From: Platanthera guangdongensis
Taxonomy: Eukaryota > Streptophyta > Magnoliopsida > Asparagales > Orchidaceae
DNA: 64,000 bases
Reading direction: 5' to 3'
Assembly: GCA_039583875.1 (NCBI GenBank)
Contig: CM077159.1
Location: forward strand, 99,933,707-99,997,706
The notes beneath the pieces were generated by a model, which searched no databases, was not told where the DNA came from, and saw nothing but the letters and a program-made list of their open reading frames with translations. Positions 1-11,892 of this stretch are shown piece by piece. The translations under genes and the position numbers were made by a program. Position 1 is the stretch's first letter. Every line of letters begins with the position of its first letter.

Positions 1-798
1 ACAGAGAGTGCCAAAATCCTGGAGCAGCCAGGACCCAGTCAGGTACAAGGTTCATGTTCAAGTTCAGTTTCTTGTTCTAGTTCAGATTCAGATTCTTCTT
101 CATCAAGTGATGAGAATGTATCTGAGTCTGAGGATGATATTCATCAGCTTATAGATGAATATAAGGTGCTGTTGCAAGCTTACAAGAAAAGCAAGTCCCT
201 AGCCAAAAGTCAGGCAAAGGAAATTGCTGATCTTAAAGCTGGTGCAACAGATTTTGAGAAGCAGTTTGATCATGTCTCTCCAACCCATCCTTTTTATGTA
301 TTTAGATTGTATAAAGCCCTCTATGGTCTAAAGCAAGCTCCAAGAGCTTGGTATGAGACCTTAGCTAGCTTTTTGATAGAACATGAATTCACTAGAGGCA
401 TAGTAGATAAAACATTATTCACTAGACATCCTAAGAATAAAATCTTGTTAGTACAAATCTATATGGATGACATCATATTTGGGTCTACTGACTCTAAACT
501 ATGTAAGAGGTTTTTTGACCTCATGCATTCTAAGTTTGAGATGAGTAGCATGGGTGAGCTCTCCTACTTCCTTGGTCTTCAAGTGAAGCAGCTACCTGAT
601 GGCATCTTCATCTCTCAGGCTAAATATGCTAAAGAGCTTCTTAAAAAGTTTGGGATGGTTGATGCCCCAGCTAAGAAAACACATATGGCTACTAATGTTG
701 TAATAGACACTGATGAACATGGGAAACCAGTTGATCAGAAACTATATAGGGCATTGTTGGGTCCTTATTATATCTTACAGCTAGCAGACCTGATATAA
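1..798 (+). pseudogene. Chimeric gag C-terminus fused in frame to reverse transcriptase (S1)
   Basis: The frame is open from base 1. The first ~90 codons are a Ser/Asp-rich gag tail with a DIHQLIDEY motif and a Lys-rich helix (AKSQAKEIADLK), matching the gag tail of S2 at 16270-16390. Near 270-290 it passes directly into reverse transcriptase: YKALYGLKQAPRAWYE, then the catalytic YMDDIIFGS near 462-490, then SMGELSYFLGLQV. By comparison with S2, about 2.8 kb (zinc knuckle, protease, integrase, start of RT) is missing, yet the reading frame is kept across the junction. The RT part ends at a stop at 796-798 inside the conserved region. Whether the fusion is ever translated is unknown. Confidence 0.85.
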
Positions 799-839
799 TA
801 TTTGTCACATGTCTTTGTACTAGGTTCCAAGTGAACCCT

Positions 840-1380
840 AAAGAATCTCACCTATTTTTTCTAAAAAGAATTTTGAGATATATATAAAAAGTTATCCTAG
901 TCTAGGCCTTTGGTATCCTACTGAGTCAGAATTTGATTTAACTGGATATTCAGATGCTGACTTTGCTGGATGCAGGGTTGACAGGAAAAGTACCTCAGGA
1001 ACTTGTCAGTTCCTTGGTATGAGACTAGTGTCTTGGTTTTGTAAGAAACAATCATCTGTGTCTACATCAACTGCTAAAGAAGAATACATAGCAGCTGGCA
1101 GTTGTTGTTCCCAGATATTGTGGATTCAAAACCAACTCCTAGACTATGATTTCAACTTAAATAATTCAACTCTACTATGTGATAACACAAGTGCTATATC
1201 CATAGCACAGAATGTAGTCCATCACAGTAGGACTAAGCATATAGACATTAGGCATCTTTCATTAGAGAGTGTGTAGACAAAAACAAAATCAAACTTGTTT
1301 ATATCTACACTGATTTACAAAGAGCTGATATTTTCACCAAACTCTTGGATGAAAGGATCACTTGTTCTTTATAAATAAGA
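840..1380 (+). pseudogene. Copia RNase H fragment (S1)
   Basis: This is the Copia RNase H that follows the reverse transcriptase. The longest open piece (1019-1276) reads RLVSWFCKKQSSVSTSTAKE, then EYIAAGSCCSQILW, the CDNTSAISIA box and SRTKHIDIRH, all standard landmarks. Upstream sequence (905-1018) still encodes the start of the domain (DADFAGCRVDRKSTSGTCQF) in a shifted context. The tail after 1277 keeps remnants of the 'ADIFTKLLDE' ending. Frameshifts near 800-900 and after 1276 mean no continuous product. It degrades the RNA strand of the RNA-DNA hybrid in active relatives. Confidence 0.85.
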
Positions 1381-1424
1381 TGGGCATGATCAATGGAGAA
1401 GCTTTGATTTAACTTCTGTCTGCA

Positions 1425-1700
1425 CTCGACGAATTCTTCAAAGTTCGTCAAACGGAACTCGACGAACTGGGAAAAGTTCTTGAGATATTCGTCGAACGGA
1501 GATCGACGAACTCTCTGTGAGTGAAGTTGTTTTCGTCGAACGGAGCTCGACGAATCTACTTCAGAATGCTCTTGTCAAACAGAGCTCGACGAAATGTCTT
1601 CAAATCTTCAGACTGAGCTCGACGAATTATTTAACTACAAATTATTTCGTCGATCTCAGATCGAAGAATTATTTATTTTTCGTGGAAAATCTTATATCTA
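1425..1700 (+). repeat. TTCGTCGA/TCGACGAA palindromic repeat array between pol and ORF3 (S1)
   Basis: At least eight copies of TCGACGAA or its complement TTCGTCGA occur in about 270 bases. Several are paired as arms around a 7-8 base spacer (for example 1532-1554), so each pair can form a small cruciform or a dyad protein site. The same motif fills the 3' LTR at 5104-5760. The array stops about 75 bases before the ORF3 start. S2 and S3 carry analogous but different arrays at the same place. Confidence 0.85.
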
Positions 1701-1775
1701 GGTTTTCTTCGACCTCCGTCCCGCTCTTTCAGTTCCCTTGCACTTGATCTTCGCTTTTCTCTTGCAAGTGAACTA

Positions 1776-4693
1776 ATGGCGATTCCAGCAGGAAGTCTTG
1801 CGGCGATGAAATTCGACACAGGATTTGATGTCGACTTTGAATCTTTTCAACATTCAGACCCTATCTTTCTAGACATCCGGCAACTCCTTGAAGAACAGTA
1901 GTTGAAGAATCTGCTGTCCACCAGGATCAAGATATCTGGCGTTGAGATCAGAGAGTGGGTCTATACTTCTTCCACTACAGATGAGAACTCTATGACTGGT
2001 ACAATCTCTAGTAATGCTGTTCCACTTAATCCCGCCGTTCTCACGGAAATTTTTGGATTAATTAACGGTGAAGAAGAGTTAGAAATTGATACTAAGGAAT
2101 TTGATGTGATGCTGAGTATGATGGGATATATTGGAGAAACCCCAAATAAATTGTTGAAGAAACACCTGTCTGCCGAGTTCAAATTTCTAGCAGACATTGT
2201 GGGGAAAGTGTTGCTGGGCAAACACACTACACATGATTACATAACCAGGCACCAATTCCTGGTAATGTGTGTTGTGGTAAACAAGAAGAAGGTGAACTGG
2301 GCTCAGATTCTGTTTGAGCTGATTAAGAAGAAAAACAATAAAAAGGAGGTCTGTTTTGGAAGAATTCTGGGAATCTTCCTGAAGGAGAAGGCTGCTGAAT
2401 CACTGGTCTCCCCGACCATATTCATCAATGCCTCCAAGAGGCTTACTTGTGCCCTCTTTGGCAAGTGGGAGAGGAGCATCACCAAGCCCTCCAAGGCTTC
2501 CTCCTCCACCAGGCCTTCTAAGAGCACTAGGGCTGCTCCAGCCACTTTCCAACCTGTTGAAGATATCCCTCCTCCACCTCCATCACCTCCAGCCATCCCA
2601 CCTCAACCTCAGATGGTACAACAACTCCCCTCCACAGTTCAAACCACCATTCACACTCCTACACCCTCCTCATCCCCAGTACATCTATCCCCTACTCACT
2701 TCCCTAACTCCCCACCCTCGCAACATGATACACTAGTTCCATCACCACCCTCATCTCCACTCCCACCCCATTTGGCTGTCATTCCCCCCTCCAATATCTC
2801 CTCCCTCCCTTCCTTTAATCTGCTTACATCCCCTTACATACTTCTTCTATCTCAGATGTTCCAATGATAGATTCTCTACCTCCTCCTCCACCAGCATCTT
2901 CCATCCCTCCCTCTATTTCCATTGAAACACCTTCTGCCTCACCCTCTGCCTCTCTGCCATTGGACCCCTCCATTATTCCATCTCTCATTGCACTTCTTAC
3001 TCCCCTCCTCAAAATAATTATAGCAGAGGTTATTACACATCTTGCTTCTTCCATATCCTCTCTTGCTGATAAAATATCTGCTCTCTCTGCTCCTCCATCT
3101 TCAGTCAGGGGCCTGGCTCCAGTTCCCACTGAAACCAGGCAGGGGGAGATGCTCTATGAAGAAGTAGCAGCAGAAGCAGCAGCAATAACAGAAGCAGAAG
3201 TAACAGCAGCAGTAGTAGCACCAGCAGAAGCAGTAGTAATAACAGCAACAGACACAGCAGAAAAAGCAGCAACAGATGCAGATGTTGATCAAGATTTATT
3301 TGATTTAATTCATTTTATTGAATCTGATATGGAAATAGATGAGCAGGTCCCAGAGGAAATAATAACTGTTGGTGATTTTATTATAAATCTCATAGTTGAT
3401 CTTTTAAATTTATTGAGCAGTTTTGATACAGCTTATTTTAATAATCTTCCAAAGTACAGCATTAAGCCATCTTTAGCTATAGTTCCTTACACCTCTCCCA
3501 TAAGCCCCAAGGTTGCCATGCAACTTAAGGATACTTTTGCAATTCCAGAGACTTCTGTCCTGCCATCTCCACCCAGAGCTGATCCCATCATTATTTCATC
3601 CCCTCCAAACGATAGTTCTGCTCCTACCTTCATAATGGATGATTCACCAATGTCTGATCTTGATGCACTGATCATGGCAGATATAGAAGAAGAAAATAAA
3701 ACAGTGGCTGAAAGCACTGTTATGTATATCCCTTCTATTCCAGCTTCAGCTCCTTCTCCAGCTCCTCCTCCAGCTCCTACTCAGGCTCAAAAGCCAATTG
3801 ATAAATCAGTACTAAAGGTCATTGATGCCCTATATGATGCTCCTCAAGATTCTGATGATGAGGATGATGATGAAGAGGACTAAGATGATGAGCCTAAGAA
3901 AAAGAAAGTATCTAAGAAGAGGAAATCTCCTCCACCTCCTGCCCCAAAACCAAATCCAGTAAATGACACTTCATACTATATACTTCAGAAGATCACACCC
4001 TATAAGGGCATGCCAGCATGGATGTGGCTGTCCAAAAATCAACAAAAAGAAAGGAAGAAAAGCAGGAGATATTCCTCACCTCCTCAAAGATACAGAAAGG
4101 ATCCTCCTCCTCCTCTACCTGTTGTTGGTGCTTCCAGTTCTTCAATTCAGAGGACTACCTAGTTTCAAACCTATCAAAGACATCAGGGTAGGTCATCCTC
4201 TTCAGGAAGCAGCAAGCAAAGGCATTATTCATCTGGCAAGCAGCAGCATCAACAACTTCAACAGCAACAATTCACTGAACATCAAAAGGCTGAAAGCCCC
4301 AAGAAACCCGCTTCCCCTCCTGTACCCTTTGAAGATCTTGAGACAGCTACAACTGCTAGGATGGCCAGGTTCCAGTAATTGATTGGCTTATCCGTGATTA
4401 ACAAAGCAAAAGCTGAAGGGATGGATCCATCTGAATATACTACAATGTCCAAGTACAGAAAGGAAGAACTTAACAGGTTTGCTAAGGCTAACAAATGTTT
4501 CAATGTTTATGATTATATGAAGTTACAACCTGACCCTGTAGTGCCAAGAGCCACCTCCCTTAACATCATTGGAGCTGCTGGCATGACCATGACAAAAGCT
4601 CAAACAGCAGATCCAAACAGGGAGATCAAGTTTACACAGCCTGGTGACAAAACTAAGGAGGATAAGCCAAAGGAGCCCAAGAAGAAGAAATGA
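1776..4693 (+). pseudogene. ORF3 of Sirevirus-like element S1, broken
   Basis: The start is set at 1776 (MAIPAGSLAA), the first ATG after the repeat array. The frame meets a TAG at 1899, continues in frame to about 2840, then needs a frameshift; from 2864 one frame runs to 4693 with stops at 3881, 4160 and 4376. The N-terminal part holds the motif shared by the three ORF3 copies here: DIVGKVLLGKHTTHDYITRH, then NWAQILFELI and FGRILGIFLK. The middle is very rich in Pro and Ser, followed by an Ala-rich stretch near 3160-3280 and an acidic run (DDEDDDEED). A basic, NLS-like KKKKVSKKRK follows near 3897. No signal peptide or membrane helix is evident. Function is unknown; Sireviruses often have a 'third ORF' here, sometimes called env-like. 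Confidence 0.75.
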
Positions 4694-4759
4694 ACTTTAA
4701 ACTGTTTAAGTCTTTGATTATTTTAAAACTGTTTGTTTATATTTTGATACAAAGCTCTT

Positions 4760-4761
<2 letters not shown>

Positions 4762-4820
<59 letters not shown>
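4762..4820. repeat. (TA)n microsatellite
   Basis: A pure TA dinucleotide run of about 59 bases lies between ORF3 and the polypurine tract of S1. S3 has a shorter TA run in the equivalent place (37575-37594), while S2 has none, so it is a recurrent but not essential feature of this 3' untranslated region. Confidence 0.95.
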
Positions 4821-4823
<3 letters not shown>

Positions 4824-4902
4824 ATGCATATCTTAAAATTCCTGCCAGATATATTTTTATTGCTTTGTTATTAATATGAGTCTGTAATTAGTGACCTTAC
4901 CC

Positions 4903-4916
4903 AAATAGGGGGAGAT
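4903..4916 (+). promoter_or_regulatory. Polypurine tract of S1
   Basis: AAATAGGGGGAGAT lies directly before the 3' LTR start TGTTGG at 4917. It is the plus-strand DNA primer site of the element. The same sequence precedes the 3' LTR of S2 (near 23830) and, on the minus strand, of S3 (37432-37419). Confidence 0.9.
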
Positions 4917-6872
4917 TGTTGGATCCCTAGTTGGATTTGGGCTAGGTTCACTAAGCTAGGATGTTTGACCCAACATGTATAGCCCGGGTCATGGTTGTGT
5001 CCTAGAGTCTAGGCCATGTCCTTAGAGTCAACACTACATGAACCAGCCATCAACAGACTGCAAAAGACTCAAGACTTAGAGAAATTTCAAAGACTCAGAA
5101 AATGAGTTCGACGTTCGTCGAACTCAGGTTGACCAAAGTCATGCTCAGCTCGACGAAATCAGAGATAATTCTCTGAGCTGGGCTCGACGAACTTGGTACT
5201 CAGGTCGACGATTTATGGACACTATACTTCAACATTACAAGTCCAGAATTTCTTTCTTAACTCCAGTCGACGAACTTAGTTCTTAGGTCGACGATTGCTG
5301 GTATTCTACTTCAACATGTTATTCCAAAAACATCTAAGTATTCTAAGTCCAGCATCACACTCCAGTCGACGAACTCATCTTCTCAGCTCGACGAACTTAG
5401 ACTACAGTCTTGGCAAGATTTATCAAGTAGCAGTTAGAAGCTCTCAGCTCGACGAAACTAGTTCTCAGGTCGACGAACCCAGTTCTGAGGTCGACAATTT
5501 TTGGACACGTTACTTCAACATTCTTAAGTCCAAGAAACATGGAATTCTGAACTCCAGTCGATGAAGTTATACTCTCAGCTCGACGATCTTGATGCACAGA
5601 ATTAGCATGGTTCCAGAGAAATCAGTTAAATATTCTCAGGTCGACGATCTTGGATCTCAGCTCGACGAACAAAGATTATCTGGTCGACGAACTTGACTTC
5701 TCTGCTCAACGAACTCTGGACACAGATCGACGAATTCTGTTCTCTGCTCAACGATTTCTGTGAAGTTCCAGACTTAGATATTTTCCTCCCTTTGTCCTTA
5801 ATTTATTGCAATAATTCCTGAGTAATCAATGCATAAATATTCTCTGAATATTACCGTTAGAAGCAAGCATTAATTACGGTCTTCATCAGGATTATTACTT
5901 GTCGCTTTTCAATAGGACAGTTGGGGAAATCAATCAATGCAAATATTCTCCAGGACGTCAGCATTAAATGAAGGAAGAAATTCAAAATTCAGAAGAAAGA
6001 TTTCACAGGAAATATAAAAAGGATTTTTTTTTCTTCCTTCCAGTAACACACAAGACAGCAATAAGGGTTTTCTTCCTTCTTCTCAGGAGAACACGTAGAG
6101 CACAATAGAGTAACAGCACTCATACAGTAACAGAGAACAAGAAGCCCTAGCCCTTGACTAGAGAAAGAAAAGCAAGCTGAAGAAGAAGAAGAAGAAGAAC
6201 CATTTAAATCAAGTGTCTTCTTCTGTCTTCATCCCAGGATTCTTCAAATGACAACAATTACTATATCAGTCAAGAAGCACCTAGATATCTGCTGGTCAAG
6301 GCTGAAACATTGAAGGCCTACTCACCCTGAAGCAAAGCTCCATCCTTCCTGAACAAATCTAGATCTCAGGGGGAGCTTTGTCAAAATCAAGATCCACTAA
6401 AGTCTTCTCAGTTGTATTTGAGAAAAAGAAGACATAATCACTCTCTCATCTCTCACTGTATAAAGGGTTCTTAACTCCCTTCAAAAGTTATTCCTGTTTG
6501 CAAGTCACCTGATCAAAAGACTTGAGGATTGGTTTTTGAGCACCTGATCAAAAGCTCATTGGTGGCAGTCACTTGATCAAAAACCTGAGTGGATTCCTAC
6601 CAGGGTGGTAGAAGAATGGATGTACCCAGGTTGGGGAACCACTATAAAATTCTTGTGTTGTCTGGTTGCACTTTTTCTTTTGTTCTTGTTGTGGCTGTGC
6701 AGCTTAGGTTTGATGTGTTTGTGGTATTTAATTTAATTTCTGCAACACCATTGATAGATTGAATTATCTTAGGACTGATTTGTTAATTAGCAAAAAGTTT
6801 TATAAACCTTAAATACTCTATTCACCCCCCCCCCCCCCCTCTAGAGTATTTCAGATCGAACCCTTACTTTCA
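4917..6872 (+). repeat. 3' LTR of S1
   Basis: The LTR starts TGTTGGATCC straight after the polypurine tract and ends CTTTCA. It is about 1.96 kb long. It contains the TCGACGAA array (5104-5760), a TATA-like TATAAAA at 6013-6019, and a C-run followed by CTCTAG (6824-6845), the same end-proximal pattern seen in the S2 LTRs. The sequence just after it (from 6873) is Athila integrase on the minus strand, which fixes the boundary. Confidence 0.88.
5104..5760 (+). repeat. TCGACGAA palindromic array inside the S1 LTR
   Basis: About twenty variants of GCTCGACGAA, GGTCGACGA and CAGTCGACGAA are spaced irregularly through 650 bases upstream of the LTR TATA-like box. Many are interleaved with a recurring 'CTCAG' or 'CTCCAG' lead-in. 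The core is the same as in the array at 1425-1700. Being upstream of the LTR TATA, it lies in the probable U3 control region. Confidence 0.85.
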
Positions 6873-8039
6873 CCTTATATATCCGAGAATTCTCATAAGT
6901 CATGGTTCTCCACTCATATAATTCGTTAAGTTGAAGTTTTTGTTTCTCCCCTATAGAATTGGTGCCAAAATTCAGAGAGTGTATTGCCCAATACGATTTA
7001 TGTTCTAATTCTATAGGCAAGTGTAGGGAGTGGTCCCTATGGTTGTTTTGTAGGCGGTATTATATGCACATAAACAATCGTTTAGTTTCTTAGACCATTG
7101 TTTCATATTCTCTTCTATAGATTTTTCTATGATTCTCTTAAGCTCTCTATTTGAAACTTCAACCTGACCACTAGTTTGTGGATGATAAGGAGTGGCTATC
7201 CTATGTGTGACCCCATATTTTTGTAATACTTTTAACTGTAGATTACAAAATGTGTACCCCTAACGCTAATAAGCGCACGTGGTGTGCCAAATCGTGCGAA
7301 TAAGGATTTCATAAATTGAATTACTACTCTACTATCATTAGTAGGAAAAGCTTGCGCATCTACCCACTTTGATACATAATCTACAGCTAGCAAAATATAT
7401 TTGTTTCCGTAAGAAAGTGGAAACGGTCCCATAAAGTCAATTCCCCACGCATCAAACACTACACATTCAAGGATAAATTTTTGTGCCATTTCATGTAATT
7501 TAGAAATGTTACCTGATTTTTGACAAGAATCACATGAAAGTACATACCTTTGGGCATCTCTGAATAGAAGGGGCCAATAAAAACTAGAATCAAGAACCTT
7601 TTTAGCTGAGCGATTTGCTCCAAAGTGACCACCTGTAGGACCTGAATGACACTGCTCCAAGATTTTCCAGCCCTCCTCCGCTGATACACACTGACGTATA
7701 ATGGAATCTGCACATATCTGAAAAAGATAGGGGTCCTCCCAAAAGTAATATTTCAAGTCAGAGAAAATTTTCTTTTTCTGGTGATATGAAAAATCTTTTG
7801 GAAGGACCTTAGCCACAATATAGTTTGCATAGTCGGCAAACCATGGATAATCAGTATTTATATCTGTAGATAATGCAAACAGCAATTCCTCTGGAAATGT
7901 ATCACTAATCTCAAACTCATCTAACATTGTTTGTAGTGGATTTTCTAAACGTGAGAGATGATCTGCCGCTAAGTTTTTTACTCCTCGTTTATTCCTAATT
8001 TCCAATTCAAATTCTTGCAATAAAACAACCCAACGGATT
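6873..8039 (-). pseudogene. Athila integrase, with the end of RNase H
   Basis: The minus strand first gives the end of RNase H/connection (VVLLQEFELEIRNKRGVKN, ADHLSRLENP), then the HHCC zinc finger (HSGPTGGHFG, CDSCQKSGN), the first catalytic block (WGIDFMGPFP, AVDYVSKWVDAQAFP) and the second (ALISVRGTHF, where family members have SDRGTHF, so the second Asp is lost here as Val). Stops follow near 7232. The C-terminal region below 7080 is still recognisable (CLCAYNTAYKTTIGTTPY; ELEHKSYWAI; KLQLNELYEWR) but has a short deletion near 7025. It is truncated at 6873 by S1. It would insert element DNA into the chromosome in active relatives. Confidence 0.88.
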
Positions 8040-10539
8040 TGTAACACCCCCATCCGTGACATGGAATATAACATAAGGTCTGGTCGGGGCCCCACGTCAT
8101 ATTCCACAGACAGTTAGTGGAGTTACATAAGAATACCAAGATAACAGCATAGGAATACGCATCCTAACTCAGAGCATTCTAACGGAAGCTTTTAAAACTG
8201 TTATAAGAACTCATACAACACATGAATGTCCACTACAGTCATATTAGGAATGAAATAACATATACCAATACATTGGCCTTATGGCCTTACAGTAGTTTGA
8301 TCAATAAAAGTGTCTTACATACTTCGACTCACATGTTAGCCACACATGAACATAATAAAGTAAACATTTTGCTTTGGCCTTCTAGGGACAGCACAGTATG
8401 AAGGGGTTCAGCCCTCTATTTGCCACTAGGCTCGCCGCTATTTGCCACTATGCACACCTTCTCCTGCATAAGAACAATCCACCGTATTGTGGCAAAACAA
8501 GGCAACGGTCAGCTAAAACTGACCAAATTATAACGACACTGCCCCTTAACCGGGGCGGCGGTGCTCCTTCCCTGCATTTTATTAGTATAACCAAACATGA
8601 TAGTGAAAGTACAAATTAAGCACACTTCACCATAGGAGTAGGCACGCACGGCCACACACCTCGTGCTCTCAGGGCACATTCTAGGTGAACCCGGTCCACC
8701 ACCACCCTAGGATGGCAAACATCGTGAGCATTTTTGTCTTTCCGGCCGAAGCCTAAGACTCGCCCTCTATGCCGACGGTAAGTGTCACGTACCTTAGGTC
8801 TCTTTAACCGAACCGCACAAAGCGGCTACGGTTCCACTGAACTCGTTGCTCACACTGCCACGTCAATTTAAGCTATAGGCGCGAGTCAAGCTTCCTCGAG
8901 TCCCAAATCGATCATACAATAGTACATAACCTGGTTATGCATAAGGTTGGCTCGCAGGACAAACAAACTGGGCTCCCAGAGCACTCAGCCTCACAACACT
9001 GGCCCCCAGGTATCAAAGAGACAGGTCTCACAACAACAGAGTATCCGTCGGCGGTAATAATAACGCCGCGCGGTACCTGGCAGGAATACGTTTCTGCCCA
9101 GTTTTTCGGGTGCTCCTTGGGGTTAGTCCTCAAGGCTCCCTGCTGTAATCTACCACGTAGAAACCCGAAAAACAAAATGGTACGGAGTCTTCTCCGGCAA
9201 TACATGCATAATGAAAACATCACCGATCTGAACCAACATGTCTGGATAGGCTTCACACACCATGTCTATGCCCATACTTCGATTCCGGACTCTATATGCA
9301 GGACTACGGGGATAAATCATATCTACCCGAAGGAATACCTCACACTCACCGCCCACTCGCGGGGAGAGTTCACATGTCCAAGTATAGAATCGTTACCCTA
9401 GATGTTTGCTTCGGCGCAATGGAAAACTAGACAGATGAAAAGCACCGCAACGGACTTGCCTCCGCGGATCTGGACACGGCTCGCGATTCGGAGCTCTGAA
9501 GCTCCAACAATGGCCGGAAACCTCCTTCTTCTTCTCCCTTTGCTCTCCCCTCTCTAACTCTTAAAAAGAGAAATGACCAGATGGAATGAGGCCTAAACCC
9601 TTGTTTCCAGGCTATATACCAACAGGAAGAATTCTGGGCTGTCAGATAACTCTTAAATAAAACGAAAGGCCCTGATTTACCCTTAAAATCATCTTCCTAG
9701 GTCCGCACACAGCTTGTGACACGCCCGTGTCAAAGGCCGTGTCTCACTTTCGTACGAGAATTCGTCAATCTCTGAATCAGGACACGGCTTCTGACACGCC
9801 CTGTCAGCCCTGGACACGCCAGTGTCAAACCTGGACATGACCGTGTCACAGGCCGTGTGCCTCAATCGACACAGAAATTGTCACGCCCGAATAGGACACG
9901 GCGCTGGACACGCCCGAACAGTACACGGCGCTGGACACGGCGCTGGACACGCCCGTGTCCGCGCTGGGCACGCCCGTGTCCGCGCTGGGCACGCCCGTGT
10001 CCGCGCTGGGCACGCCCGTGTCCGCGCTGGGCACGCCCGTGTCCGCGCTGGGCACGCCCGTGTCCGCGCTGGGCACGCCCGTGTCCGCGCTGGGCACGCC
10101 CGTGTCCGCGCTGGGCACGCCCGTGTCCGCGCTGGGCACGCCCGTGTCCGCGCTGGGCACGCCCGTGTCCGCGCTGGGCACGCCCGTGTCCGCGCTGGGC
10201 ACGCCCGTGTCCGCGCTGGACACTCCCGTGTCCGCGCTGGACACGCCCGTGTCCAAGGGCGTGTTGCTCACTTGACACAGCCCGGCAAACACAGAGCAGG
10301 ACACGGCTTTGGACACGCCCGTGTCTGCCCTGGACACGCCCGTGTCCGACCTGGACACGCCCGTGTCCGACCTTGACACGCCCGTGTCCCAGGCCGTGTT
10401 CAACACTCGATAAAACTCAGTCAATTCCAGAAAAGTACATGGATCTGGACACACCTGTGTCACAGGTCGTGTGAAACCATAATGGCTCCAAAGCTCTCAA
10501 AAACACTACCCATTCATATTCAAGTTTTGGGGCGTTACA
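8040..10539. mobile_element. Solo LTR, 2.5 kb, flanked by TSD GGATT
   Basis: The sequence begins TGTAACACCCCC and ends GGGGCGTTACA, which are inverted LTR-type ends. It is flanked by perfect 5-base duplications GGATT at 8035-8039 and 10540-10544, and it splits the Athila RNase H between the codons for KPRLI and RWVVLLQ. No gag or pol is found inside, so it is best read as a solo LTR left by recombination. TGTAACACC-type ends are common in plant Ty3/Gypsy LTRs. Orientation is not certain. Inside is a GC-rich minisatellite at 9961-10254. Confidence 0.88.
9961..10254. repeat. 21-bp minisatellite, 14 units
   Basis: Fourteen head-to-tail units of a 21-base sequence (GCGCTGGGCACGCCCGTGTCC). Twelve are identical and the last two carry GGAC instead of GGGC. 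Each unit contains the CACGCCCGTGT motif that is scattered singly over 9714-10470. Because 21 is a multiple of three and the unit has no stop in several frames, long periodic ORFs appear on both strands (for example a SALGTPV heptapeptide); these are not genes. Confidence 0.97.
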
Positions 10540-10544
10540 GGATT

Positions 10545-11734
10545 AAACGAGGCTTTGCTTCCACTTTGGCAAGTAAATATCTTAGGGCGGTGTGATCTGT
10601 GTATACTACCACCTTAGACAATGTTAAATAGAATCTTAATTTATCGAAGTCAAATACCATTGCTAGGAGTTCTTTTTTCGTAGTTGTATAGTTCTCATGT
10701 GCGTTATTAAGTGTTTTGCTAGCATAATATATAGAGTGAAAGTTTTGTTTCAACCTTTCGAGATCATCACACATGATCTCGAAAGGTTGAATAAAATCAA
10801 GTGTGATCATAATAGGAGAATTAATTAATCTTTCTTTCAAGAACTCAAAGGTTTGCAGACACTCTTGATCAAAAATAAAAGGTGTGTCTTTTTCTAAAAG
10901 CCTAGTAAGTGGTTTAGATATTTTAGAGAAGTCTTTAATGAACTGGCGATAGAATCCGGCATGACCTAAAAAGCTTCTCACTGCCTTAACGGGGGTTGGT
11001 GGTGGCAACTTTTCTATGGTTTCAATATTCGCTCTATCTACTTGAATTCCTTGGCTTGAGATCTTATGGCCAAGTACTAACCCTTCTTACACCATGAAAT
11101 GGCACTTCTCCCAACTAAGTACTAGATTTGTTTCCTCACACCTCCTCAGAACCTTTTCTAAATTCTTCAAACACAAATCAAAAGAATCACCAAACACAGA
11201 GAAATCATTCATAAACACTTCCATAATATCTTCAATATACTCATTAAATATAGCTAACATTCACCTTTGGAAAGTGGAGGGTGCATTACATAAACCAAAT
11301 GACATACATCTATAGGCAAAGGTACAAATGGGCAAGTGAATTTTGTCTTCTGGTGTTATAGGGATTTGGAAATATCCAGAAAGTCCATCTAGAAAACAAT
11401 AATAAGAATGGCCTGATAATCGTTCTAATATTTGATCAGTGAATGGTAGAGGGAAGTGGTCTTTCTTAGTAACATCATTTAACTTCCGATAATCAATACA
11501 GACACGCCAACCTGTTACTGTTTGTGTTAGAATCAATTCATTCTTATCATTTGCTACCATCGTTAAACCACCCTTCTTAGGAACGACTTGTATAGGACTA
11601 ACCCATGAACTATCTGAAATAGGGTATATCATTCCAGCATCTAACAACTTAACAATCTCAGCTTTCACTACCTCTTTCATATTTGGATTTAGCCTACGTT
11701 GTGGTTGAATAGAGGGCTTATAGTTTTCTTCCAA
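10545..11734 (-). pseudogene. Athila reverse transcriptase and RNase H
   Basis: The segment 11734-11261 gives the RT core: AEIVKLLDAGMIYPISDSSW, VQVVPKK-like SPIQVVPKKGG, WRVCIDYRKLN, HFPLPFTDQILERL, GYFQIPITPED and FAYRCMSFGLCNAPSTFQR. The YxDD region follows in disrupted sequence (11020-11260), and 11008-10535 gives the thumb and RNase H start (VRSFLGHAGFYRQFIKDFSKI; ARPLTRLLEK-like; YTDHTALRYL). Stops separate the two open blocks. The domain resumes at 8039 on the other side of the solo LTR. It copies element RNA into DNA in active relatives. Confidence 0.88.
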
Positions 11735-11892
11735 AAGGATCTTGTGGATGTAGAAACTAGGGTTGATGCCTTTTATATCAATTATTTGTCATGTTATAGC
11801 ATCTTTATACTTCCTTAGCATAGTTGTTAACTTTTGTTTTTCAATTTTAGAAAGATCAGAAGAAATAAAAACTGGGTAAGTAGAATCAGATC

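Larger units (their letters stand above)
1..6872 (+). mobile_element. Sirevirus-like Ty1/Copia element S1 (3' part)
   Basis: This is the right-hand part of a Copia LTR retrotransposon whose 5' LTR lies left of the window. In order it holds a gag tail joined to reverse transcriptase, RNase H, a palindromic repeat array, a long extra ORF (ORF3), a TA microsatellite, a polypurine tract and the 3' LTR (4917-6872). The order pol, ORF3, AAATAGGGGGAGAT tract and TGTTGG LTR start is that of Sirevirus-type Copia elements, and it matches S2 (13264-25332). Its right end cuts into the minus-strand Athila integrase, so it is a nested insertion. The TSD cannot be checked because the left end is missing. 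Coding parts carry stops and frameshifts. Confidence 0.9.

Noticed and set aside
1776..4693. Calling ORF3 an envelope gene
   Set aside because: No signal peptide, membrane span or cleavage site is evident in any of the three copies; the intact copy is an acidic coiled-coil protein.
9822..10474. Five long overlapping ORFs on both strands with heptapeptide repeats
   Set aside because: They are produced by the 21-base minisatellite, whose unit is a multiple of three and lacks stops. There is no start context, domain or unique sequence.
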